Below are positions 25,461-33,803 of a stretch of 64,000 bases of DNA, in pieces (position 1 is the stretch's first letter; each line of letters starts with the position of its first letter). The translations under genes were made by a program, and so were the position numbers. The notes under the pieces were generated by a model. The model was not told the DNA's origin. It did no database searches and saw only the letters and a list, made by a program, of their open reading frames with translations. This DNA comes from Leeuwenhoekiella sp. MAR_2009_132 (GTDB lineage: Bacteria; Bacteroidota; Bacteroidia; Flavobacteriales; Flavobacteriaceae), in contig NZ_JHZY01000002.1 of assembly GCF_000687915.1 (NCBI RefSeq), positions 248,001 through 312,000 of the forward strand, read 5' to 3'.

Positions 25461-28400
25461 ATGAAATCATTTTTATCCTTGATCTTATTTGGGTTCTTAA
25501 GCACTGCTATTTTTAGCCAGGCTACAACTACTCAGGTTCGTGTCTCTGGTACTGTTACTGATGCAACAGGAATGCCCTTACCCGGTGTCAATGTTTTAGT
25601 AAAAGGTACTAATAGAGGTACAAGTACAGATTTTGATGGTCTGTTTACTATTGATGTCACATCAGGAAACCTATTACAGTTTTCGTATTTAGGTTTTGTA
25701 ACTAAAGAAGTATCGGTTACAAATGCAACAAACTTGTCTATTACGCTAGATGAAGATGCCAGCACACTTGACGAAGTAGTTGTAGTGGGTTACGGTACTC
25801 AAAAAAAGAAAGAAATTACCGGTGCAGTTAGTGTTGTAAGTTCTGAGACTATTGAAGATCAGAATCCCGTGCGTGTAGAACAAGCTTTGCAAGGTAGAGT
25901 TGCAGGTGTAAACATAAGTTCAAACTCCGGTTCTCCGGGTAGCGCATCTACGATATCAATTCGTGGTATTTCTACTAATGGAGATAACAGACCTTTAATT
26001 CTTGTTGATGGTGCCGTCATCGAAGATTTGAGTGTAATTAACCCTAACGATATAGAGAGTATAAATGTATTAAAAGATGCTACGGCAGGTATCTATGGTG
26101 TGCGTGCCGCAAACGGTGTTATTTTAATTACAACTAAAGGTGGTCGTAAAAACACAAATTTACGCGTTGATGTAGATTCTTATGTAGGTCTTCAGGAAAC
26201 TACACGCAAACTTCCGGTTTTAAATGCTACTGAATATGGAGCAATTATTAACGAAGCCTATGTCGCAGGAAATCAGGCCCCACCTTTTCCAAATCTTGCT
26301 TCTTTAGGGCAGGGAACAAATTGGCAAAATGAAGTGTTTAGACAAGCTTTATTATCTGATGTAAATGCAACGGTTTATGGAGGCGGCGAGAAATCTACAT
26401 ATTCAGTAGGTGCAGGGTATTTAGATCAGGATGGTATAGTAGGTGGTGGTGCTGTAAACTTTAATAGACTTACAGCAAGAGGAAGTTATAATCTTGATAT
26501 TTTAGAAAATTTAAAGCTTTCTACAACAGCAATCTATACAAATTCTAACCGAAAAACACTTTCTGAAAATGCATTGGGTTCGGTATTGTTTAATGCGGTA
26601 AATATGGCGCCTACGTTTAATGTACGCGATGCTAATGGAGACTTTACTATTGCAGATAATTTAGGTTTTGAAGTAATTAATCCTCTAGCACAAATAGCAA
26701 ATACATTTAATACGAATGAGGTTGATAAAATTACCGGTACAGTTGGACTTTCATATAATTTCTGGGATCATTTTACAGCAGAATCACGCTATCAGTTTAA
26801 TTATTCTGAAGTGCGTGGTCGTAGTTTTTTACCTGAAAATTTAAATTTCGGTTTTGGTAAAGTATTTAATAACACAGGTGTTAATCAATACTTTGTAAAT
26901 GATAGTTTCTTTAGAGATTATACATTTGATAACTTTTTAACCTATAAAAATACATTTGCAGACGATCATAATCTAACAGTGTTGTTAGGTATGTCTGTCT
27001 TTAAAACCAGTGGTGAATTTTACAATTTTACGGGGCGTGATGTTCCCGGTAACACCTTTGCTGAAGCTGGCTTAGATGGAGCAGCAGTAGTTATCGATGC
27101 ACGTGATATTAATGGTCCAGCAGAATTTGACCAGCGTTTACTATCCTATTTTACCCGTGTTCAATATAATTATAAGGAGCGGTATTTGCTTTCGGCTGTA
27201 TTGCGTCGAGATGGTTCTTCAAACTTTGGTCCTGAAAATAAATTCGGTTATTTCCCTTCTGCATCTATTGGTTGGGTGATTAGTGACGAACCTTTTTATG
27301 GCACAAGTGATGTTTTAAACTTCTTCAAGATGAGAGCGAGTTACGGGATATTAGGTAATGACCGTATAGGGGCTTTTGGTTATATCTCTACGCTAAATGC
27401 TGAAGGTACTTATGTTTTTGACAACGAGCTTGTAAATGGTGTGGCTGCTGGCCAACTTTCTAATCCCGAAATTAAATGGGAACGCCAAAAAACATTTGAT
27501 GTAGGTTTTGATTCGCGTTTGTTCAACAATAAAATTGATCTAACAGTAGATTACTTCAAACGTAGAACAGATGATTTACTTCTAATTCCACAAGTTTCTG
27601 GTATTCTGGGTGTATATGCACCTGGCGCGGGAGCACCTATTGTAAATGCAGGTAGTGTTGAAAATAGCGGTTTTGAATTTTCAATCTCTTATGATGAGAA
27701 TATAAGTGATGATGCGAGTTTCAATCTAAGTTACAATTTTACGACACTTAAGAATGAAGTAATTGCTGTGGGTAATGAAAGCGGTTTTATTCCCGGAGGC
27801 AGTTTCGGTTTCGGTCAGGAAGCGCCTGCACGTATGGAAGCTGGTTTCCCAATCGGGTATTTCTACGGTTTACAAACTAACGGAATCTTTCAGTCTCAGG
27901 CAGAAGTAGATGCACACGCTACACAAACAGATGCAACACTCGGTGATTTAAGATTTGTAGATCAGAATGGCGACGGATTGATAGACGGTAACGACCGCGT
28001 TAACATAGGCGATCCTATACCAGATGTTACGATGGGTCTTAATCTAGGCTTTAAGTATAAGAATTTTGATTTTACGGCATATGCTTTTGCTTCTATAGGT
28101 AATGACATTGTACGCTCATATGATCGTAATCAAAATCTTACTAATAAAACAAATTATGTATTAAATCGCTGGACGGGACCAGGATCAACAAATACATATC
28201 CTCGAGTTACAATAGGGCCCAACTCTAACTTATTGTTTTCAGATTTTTATGTTGAAGACGGCTCGTATTTAAGACTACAAAATGTACAGTTGGGATACAG
28301 TTTAGGTAATGATGTTTTAGACCAGTTAGGTATACGCAAATTACGTTTTTACCTGGCAGTAACTAATGCATTTACGCTTTCAGAATATAATGGGTATGAT

Positions 28401-28499
28401 CCTTCTGCATCGTCTGGAGCACCTATAGGTGGTGGTATTGATCAAGGTTTCTACCCGGTACCCAGAACGTACACAGCAGGAATGAACTTCAAATTTTAA
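25461..28499 (+). CDS. SusC/RagA family TonB-linked outer-membrane transporter
   Basis: A 1012-residue TonB-dependent transporter that imports oligosaccharides together with its SusD lid. It has a signal peptide (ends IFSQA), then a carboxypeptidase-regulatory-like domain at about 27-100 (VSGTVTDATGMPLPGVNVLV). The TonB box region and plug begin at about 105 (LDEVVVVGYGTQKKKEITGA), with the SusC hallmark VRVEQALQGRVAGVNISSNS. A large beta-barrel follows, ending in TAGMNFKF. Its length is typical. It is the first gene of the degradation operon; susD follows after 10 bases. Confidence 0.95.
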   Translation: MKSFLSLILFGFLSTAIFSQATTTQVRVSGTVTDATGMPLPGVNVLVKGTNRGTSTDFDGLFTIDVTSGNLLQFSYLGFVTKEVSVTNATNLSITLDEDASTLDEVVVVGYGTQKKKEITGAVSVVSSETIEDQNPVRVEQALQGRVAGVNISSNSGSPGSASTISIRGISTNGDNRPLILVDGAVIEDLSVINPNDIESINVLKDATAGIYGVRAANGVILITTKGGRKNTNLRVDVDSYVGLQETTRKLPVLNATEYGAIINEAYVAGNQAPPFPNLASLGQGTNWQNEVFRQALLSDVNATVYGGGEKSTYSVGAGYLDQDGIVGGGAVNFNRLTARGSYNLDILENLKLSTTAIYTNSNRKTLSENALGSVLFNAVNMAPTFNVRDANGDFTIADNLGFEVINPLAQIANTFNTNEVDKITGTVGLSYNFWDHFTAESRYQFNYSEVRGRSFLPENLNFGFGKVFNNTGVNQYFVNDSFFRDYTFDNFLTYKNTFADDHNLTVLLGMSVFKTSGEFYNFTGRDVPGNTFAEAGLDGAAVVIDARDINGPAEFDQRLLSYFTRVQYNYKERYLLSAVLRRDGSSNFGPENKFGYFPSASIGWVISDEPFYGTSDVLNFFKMRASYGILGNDRIGAFGYISTLNAEGTYVFDNELVNGVAAGQLSNPEIKWERQKTFDVGFDSRLFNNKIDLTVDYFKRRTDDLLLIPQVSGILGVYAPGAGAPIVNAGSVENSGFEFSISYDENISDDASFNLSYNFTTLKNEVIAVGNESGFIPGGSFGFGQEAPARMEAGFPIGYFYGLQTNGIFQSQAEVDAHATQTDATLGDLRFVDQNGDGLIDGNDRVNIGDPIPDVTMGLNLGFKYKNFDFTAYAFASIGNDIVRSYDRNQNLTNKTNYVLNRWTGPGSTNTYPRVTIGPNSNLLFSDFYVEDGSYLRLQNVQLGYSLGNDVLDQLGIRKLRFYLAVTNAFTLSEYNGYDPSASSGAPIGGGIDQGFYPVPRTYTAGMNFKF

Positions 28500-28509
28500 T
28501 AGAAGAGCG

Positions 28510-29988
28510 ATGAAAAAAATAAAAATACAATTAGGATTTATTGCGATGCTGGCTTCAGCTGTACTTGTGGCTTGCGGTGATGATTTTGTTGAAGTTGACC
28601 CTATAAATGAAAATTCTGAAGATTTCTTTAATTCTGAAAAAGATTATCAGGATGCATTAGTAGGAGCTTATGATTTATTACAAGCGACATACTTAAATGT
28701 AATGGTAGGTGAGATTGCTTCAGATAATACATTAGCCGGTGGCGAAAGCGCTACAGATACTCCGGGTATTCAGCAAATAGATAATATGACACACACGCCG
28801 GTAAATCAGCAACTACGAGATATCTGGGGATGGATGTTTGCCGGGGTAAACCGCGCAAATTATATTTTAGAATTTCAAAATAAAACAGAATTTGCCGGAA
28901 AAGATCAGGTAATTGCCCAGGCACGTTTTTTAAGAGCATACTATTATTTTGAATTGGTAAAATGGTTTGGTGACGTGCCTCTGGCGGTAGATCAGCGTCT
29001 GCTTTTTGGAGATCAGTTTACTATAGACCGCACACCTAAAGCTGAGGTGTATGCACAAATTGAACAAGATTTGATCTTTGCTGCAGAAACGCTTCCGGCT
29101 ACTCAGGCAGAGCAAGGTCGCATTACTAGCGGTGCGGCACGTGCACTTTTAGGTAAAGCCTATTTATATCAAGATAAATTCGCAGAAGCAGCGAGTGCAT
29201 TAGATCTTGTAATTGCCGGCCCTTATGATTTGGTAGATGATTATTCAACCATTTTTGAGCAGGAAGGAGAAAATAGTATAGAATCTGTTTTTGAAGTTCA
29301 GTATACAGATAAAGAAGGAGCTGGTTTTGGCTGTTTGCAGTGTAGTGAAGGTAATGTGGCTGTAGGTTTTAATGGAATACGTAATTATAGCGGACCTCTA
29401 TTTGACAGCGGGTTTAGTTTTAATGTACCTGTAAAGGAAGTTTATGATGCTTTTGAACCCGGCGATTCGCGTAGAGATATTGCCATATTAAATATTGAGG
29501 AGTTTTCAGCAGCTAATGGCGCTACATTTAATGAAGGCTTTGAGCATACTGGTTTTTATAATAGAAAGTACATCGCCCGTAAAGGTGATGCTAACTTGGG
29601 TGACGCTAACCTTACTAATCCTAATAATTACCGTTCTATACGTTTTGCAGATGTATTACTTATGGCTGCAGAAGCACATAATCGTAAAACCACTCCTAAC
29701 GATGGTTTAGCACAACAATATTTAAACCGTGTGCGTAGAAGAGCATTTGGTGATACTAACCACGACATAACGGCATCAGGAGCTACTTTAACAGATTTTA
29801 TTTATGCAGAAAGAAGACTTGAGCTGGTAGGAGAAGGACACCGCTTTTTTGACTTAGTACGTACTGGAAGAGCAGCTCAAAATATTGACGGTTTTACGCC
29901 AAATAAGAATGAGGTTTTCCCTATACCGGCGATAGAAATTCAACTTACAGGAAACCGTTGGGAACAAAATCAAGGATACACTAATTAA
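28510..29988 (+). CDS. SusD/RagB family glycan-binding lipoprotein
   Basis: A 492-residue surface lipoprotein that forms the lid of the SusC transporter and binds glycan. The lipobox is VLVACG (Cys near residue 22). The helical TPR-rich fold is seen in INENSEDFFNSEKDYQDALVG, AQARFLRAYYYFELVKWFGD, ARALLGKAYLYQDKF, and the C-terminal RRLELVGEGHRFFDLVRTGR and NKNEVFPIPAIEIQL, all hallmarks of SusD/RagB. The next gene follows after 14 bases. Confidence 0.95.
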   Translation: MKKIKIQLGFIAMLASAVLVACGDDFVEVDPINENSEDFFNSEKDYQDALVGAYDLLQATYLNVMVGEIASDNTLAGGESATDTPGIQQIDNMTHTPVNQQLRDIWGWMFAGVNRANYILEFQNKTEFAGKDQVIAQARFLRAYYYFELVKWFGDVPLAVDQRLLFGDQFTIDRTPKAEVYAQIEQDLIFAAETLPATQAEQGRITSGAARALLGKAYLYQDKFAEAASALDLVIAGPYDLVDDYSTIFEQEGENSIESVFEVQYTDKEGAGFGCLQCSEGNVAVGFNGIRNYSGPLFDSGFSFNVPVKEVYDAFEPGDSRRDIAILNIEEFSAANGATFNEGFEHTGFYNRKYIARKGDANLGDANLTNPNNYRSIRFADVLLMAAEAHNRKTTPNDGLAQQYLNRVRRRAFGDTNHDITASGATLTDFIYAERRLELVGEGHRFFDLVRTGRAAQNIDGFTPNKNEVFPIPAIEIQLTGNRWEQNQGYTN

Positions 29989-30002
29989 TACACTACAATA
30001 CG

Positions 30003-32123
30003 ATGAAAATTTTAAGATTAATAGTAGCATTTTTAGCGGTTATTACAGTTTTTACAGGTTGTGAAGATGATGTTATTACTAATTATGCATTTCAGGATAT
30101 TTCTGCACCTACAGGCGTGACAGCAAATTTTGGTATTACGCAAGATGATACTGGCTTAGTGACAATTACACCGGTAGGTGAGGGAGCATCAACCTTTACA
30201 ATCTATTACGGAGTAGAGGGCACAGAACCAGAAACCATTAATGCGGGTGAAACAACCTCTTTTACCTATACAGAAGGTGAGTATTCAATACGTATTGTAG
30301 CGACGGGATCTACAGGATTAACTAGTGAGTTTAATCAAGTCATTAGAGTGTCATTTACAGCACCAGAAAATCTTTCTTTTAAAACCGCAGTAAGTGGTTT
30401 AACAGCTGTAGTAACCCCTGTAGCAGCTAATGCAACTATGTTTGATGTGTATTTTGGAGCTAGTGATGACGAAGAGCCGGTTACAGTAATGGCAGACGCA
30501 TCTGCAACATTTACTTATAATGAACCGGGTGAATATAGTGTACGGGTAGTGGCCAAAGGGGCAAGTGTAGAAACGATAGAATTGACAAAAACGGTTAGTA
30601 TTACCGGTGCTGTTGATCCGGTTGTATTGCCTATCACTTTTGATAACCCAACAGTAAATTATGCGTTTGGCATGTTTAATGGTGCTTCTTTTCAAGTGGT
30701 AACAAATCCTGATCTGTCTGGAGCAAATACTACAGAATCTAATGTGGGAGCAATTACAAACTCTGGAGCACAATTTGAAGGTGGAGCGTATAATCTGGGT
30801 GAGCCAGTAGATTTTAGCGCAGCTAATAAGACAATTTCAATGAAACTTTGGTCTACGGTTGAAGTACCAGTTTTATTAAAATTTGAAGGTGGTGTTAATG
30901 GCGAACGTCAAACTGAAATTACAAAAACACACAGCGGCTCTGGATGGGAAGTTTTAACTTTTGATTTTGCTACTGAGGCTGTTAAAAGTTATATCGACGG
31001 AAGTCAGGGTGTTGGCGAACCTTTTGTACCTACAGGACAGTATGCAACCATGGTAATTTTTGTTGATGGTCCCGGTACTACTGCAGGAACATTCTATATT
31101 GATGATGTTGAGCAAACCGGTGGAGCAACAGAACCTATGATGGCCGCGCCTGCTCCGGAAGCTGCAGCAGCAGATGTACTTTCAATTTTCAGCGACTCAT
31201 ATACAGATCCAGCTTCAGTAAATTACTTTCCTAATTGGGGACAATCAACAACTTATGAGCAAGTAGATCTAGGTGAAAATGCTGCAATTAAATATGCTAA
31301 CGCAAACTATCAGGGAATTGACCTAGGAGGTGAGTATGATGCTTCAGGATACGAATTTGTACATATTGATGTATGGTCTGCAGATTATGCAAGTATTCCG
31401 TTTTTTATCATTGATACTTCAGGAGAACGTCCAGTAAACTTAGAAGTTACTGCCGGAGAATGGACGAGTATAGATATTCCACTTTCAGCATTTACAGATC
31501 AGGGAATTTCGTTAAGTAACGTATTCCAATTTAAGTTTGATGTACAACCTAATAATGGAGGTACTTTTTATATAGATAACCTGTACTTCTACAATGCGAG
31601 TGCTTCAGTAGCAGATAGCCCGCAAGCAGCTGCACCGGCACCTTCGTTTGACGCAGCAAATGTGATCTCATTATTTAGTGATGTGTATTCAGATGTAAAT
31701 ATGGCTACCTGGAGAACAGACTGGTCTGCTGCGACTTTAGAAGATGTGAGCATTGCAGGAAATGCTGTTAAAAAATATTCAGCATTAAATTTTGTAGGAG
31801 CAGAACCGGTGTCACAAATTAATGCCAGTGCAATGACACATTTTAGTACAGATGTCTGGACGGGAGATGCTACTCAAATCAGAATTAAATTGGTTGATTT
31901 TGGAGCTAATGGAACCTACCAGGGAGGTGATGACAGTGAGCACGAGATTGTATTAAATTTTGATAATGGTGATTTTATACGCAACAGCTGGGTAACGTTA
32001 GATATTCCATTAGTAGATTTTACAGGGCTTACCTCACAATCTAACATTGCACAATTGATTTTTTCTGGAGGACCAGCCGGTGAAACAACGGTTTATATTG
32101 ACAACGTATACTTTCATAACTAG
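30003..32123 (+). CDS. Multi-module surface glycan-binding lipoprotein
   Basis: A 706-residue lipoprotein (lipobox FTGCED). Two Ig/PKD-like domains of about 85 residues come first (GEYSIRIVATG and GEYSVRVVAKG are parallel strands). Three carbohydrate-binding-like modules follow at about 200-372, 390-540 and 555-706. Modules two and three are clear repeats of each other: each begins with VLSIFSD or VISLFSD and ends in TFYIDNLYFYN or TVYIDNVYFHN; module one is more distant and ends FYIDDVEQ. No catalytic motif was seen. By position after SusD it is a surface glycan-binding protein, serving as a scaffold that holds polysaccharide near SusCD and the GH16 enzymes. The ligand is inferred from the neighbouring enzymes. 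Confidence 0.8.
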   Translation: MKILRLIVAFLAVITVFTGCEDDVITNYAFQDISAPTGVTANFGITQDDTGLVTITPVGEGASTFTIYYGVEGTEPETINAGETTSFTYTEGEYSIRIVATGSTGLTSEFNQVIRVSFTAPENLSFKTAVSGLTAVVTPVAANATMFDVYFGASDDEEPVTVMADASATFTYNEPGEYSVRVVAKGASVETIELTKTVSITGAVDPVVLPITFDNPTVNYAFGMFNGASFQVVTNPDLSGANTTESNVGAITNSGAQFEGGAYNLGEPVDFSAANKTISMKLWSTVEVPVLLKFEGGVNGERQTEITKTHSGSGWEVLTFDFATEAVKSYIDGSQGVGEPFVPTGQYATMVIFVDGPGTTAGTFYIDDVEQTGGATEPMMAAPAPEAAAADVLSIFSDSYTDPASVNYFPNWGQSTTYEQVDLGENAAIKYANANYQGIDLGGEYDASGYEFVHIDVWSADYASIPFFIIDTSGERPVNLEVTAGEWTSIDIPLSAFTDQGISLSNVFQFKFDVQPNNGGTFYIDNLYFYNASASVADSPQAAAPAPSFDAANVISLFSDVYSDVNMATWRTDWSAATLEDVSIAGNAVKKYSALNFVGAEPVSQINASAMTHFSTDVWTGDATQIRIKLVDFGANGTYQGGDDSEHEIVLNFDNGDFIRNSWVTLDIPLVDFTGLTSQSNIAQLIFSGGPAGETTVYIDNVYFHN

Positions 32124-32143
32124 AATTTAAATAGCAAGATATT

Positions 32144-33793
32144 ATGAAAAAGATAATTCAAATCGTATCCTACTGCTTAGTACTATTTACTGTATTAAGC
32201 TGCCAGGATGATGATTCCACATTAGAGCAGGTTCTGGTTCCTCAAAACCTAGAGGTAACCACAGATATAACCACAGACGGCTCGGGCAATGTAACCTTTA
32301 CTGCTACAGCAGATAATGCTGTAACGTATAGATTCTCTTTTCCTGACGGCTCTACGGTAGTTGCTCCCGCTGGAGTTTATACCAAGCGTTTTACAAAAAC
32401 CGGTTTAAATAGCTATCAGGTTACTGTTTTGGCTTACGGTCAGGCAGGTGTGAGTAGTTCTAAACTCGTAGAAGTTTCGGTAGAAAGTGATTTCTCAGAT
32501 CCCGATGCTATTGAGTTATTAACCGGCGGGGGATCCAAAACCTGGTATTGGGCTGCAGATGTTCCCAATCATCTGGGTGTAGGTCCTAATAATAATGATC
32601 CTAATCAGAATTATTTCTGGGCATTCTTTTCATTTACAGAACCTTTTGCATTGGCAGATATTCCGTCAGCATCCTGTGCATACGATGATGAGTTTATCTT
32701 TAGTACATCTAATGGTGAAAATTTAACCTACGTGTACGATAATAAAGGTGCATCTTTCTTTAACAGAACATACGCCAGTGTTGTAGGTGGGCAATCCCCA
32801 GATGACAGTTGTTACGAGTTTGATACTACCGGAGAAAATGCTGTTACATTGGCCCCGTCTGAGTCTGTAGTTGCTGCAGAGCGTAAGCGCGGTACAGTAA
32901 TGACACTTGGGGATAATGGTTTTGTAGGTTACTATATAGGTACTAATGAATATGAGATTATGTCTCTTACCGAAAACAGAATGGTTTTAAGAGCAGTACA
33001 GGGTAATGATCAGGGTTTGGCCTGGTATGTTATCTTAACCTCTCAAAAACCCGTACGTGGAGCCACTGGTCCTGTTGCAGAAACAGATACATTTCCTAAT
33101 CTATTGTGGTCAGACGAATTTGATGTTGATGGAGCTCCTAATCCTTTAAACTGGACTTATGACATAGGTAATGGTCAGGTAGGATGGGGAAATAATGAAC
33201 TTCAGTATTATACAGATCGCGCAGATAATGTTAGTGTTGCTGATGGAGTTTTAAATATTACAGCCAAACGCGAAAACTTCATGGGACAGGAGTTTACTTC
33301 TGCTCGTTTAAAATCTGAAGGTTTACAAGAATTTACATTTGGTCGTGTTGAGGTTCGCGCAAAGCTACCTGAAGGAGTAGGTACATGGCCCGCAATCTGG
33401 ATGTTGGGAGCAGATTATCAAACCAATCCCTGGCCGGGAACTGGGGAGATTGATATAATGGAACACGTAGGGCGCAATCAAAATGAAGTATTATCTACCT
33501 TGCATTTTCCCGGAAATTCTGGAGCAAACGGAATATCTCAAAGTACTATTGTAAACGATGTTGCGGGTACCTTTCACGTATATGCAGCAGAATGGACCGA
33601 AACCCAAATTCGTTTTTATGTAGATGATGAGTTATATCATTTATTTGAAAATGATAGTCAAAAACCGTTTGACAAAGATTTCTTTATGATCTTAAACGTC
33701 GCGATGGGTGGAAATCTGGGCGGAGACGTAGATCCTGCCTTTACTCAGTCAAGTATGCAGGTTGACTATGTACGCATTTATCAACGTGATTAA
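32144..33793 (+). CDS. GH16 endo-beta-glucanase lipoprotein (laminarinase-like) with N-terminal modules
   Basis: A 549-residue lipoprotein (lipobox VLSCQD). Residues about 25-105 form a PKD-like domain. About 105-310 is an extra domain I do not recognise (TGGGSKTWYWAADVPNHLGV to VILTSQKP). About 320-549 is the GH16 domain, with WSDEFD, GWGNNELQYY and catalytic G-E435-I-D437-I-M-E440; E435 is the nucleophile and E440 the acid/base. The extra Met between D and E (EIDIME) is the GH16_3 laminarinase pattern. It likely cuts beta-1,3-glucan outside the cell. It lies 20 bases after the binding protein and 10 before GH3. Confidence 0.88.
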   Translation: MKKIIQIVSYCLVLFTVLSCQDDDSTLEQVLVPQNLEVTTDITTDGSGNVTFTATADNAVTYRFSFPDGSTVVAPAGVYTKRFTKTGLNSYQVTVLAYGQAGVSSSKLVEVSVESDFSDPDAIELLTGGGSKTWYWAADVPNHLGVGPNNNDPNQNYFWAFFSFTEPFALADIPSASCAYDDEFIFSTSNGENLTYVYDNKGASFFNRTYASVVGGQSPDDSCYEFDTTGENAVTLAPSESVVAAERKRGTVMTLGDNGFVGYYIGTNEYEIMSLTENRMVLRAVQGNDQGLAWYVILTSQKPVRGATGPVAETDTFPNLLWSDEFDVDGAPNPLNWTYDIGNGQVGWGNNELQYYTDRADNVSVADGVLNITAKRENFMGQEFTSARLKSEGLQEFTFGRVEVRAKLPEGVGTWPAIWMLGADYQTNPWPGTGEIDIMEHVGRNQNEVLSTLHFPGNSGANGISQSTIVNDVAGTFHVYAAEWTETQIRFYVDDELYHLFENDSQKPFDKDFFMILNVAMGGNLGGDVDPAFTQSSMQVDYVRIYQRD

Positions 33794-33803
33794 AGCTTTA
33801 TAA

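Noticed and set aside
30399..30773. 124-residue open frame on the minus strand
   Set aside because: It lies fully inside the glycan-binding lipoprotein gene, is rich in Cys and Ile in a way typical of reverse-strand artefacts, and has no promoter.
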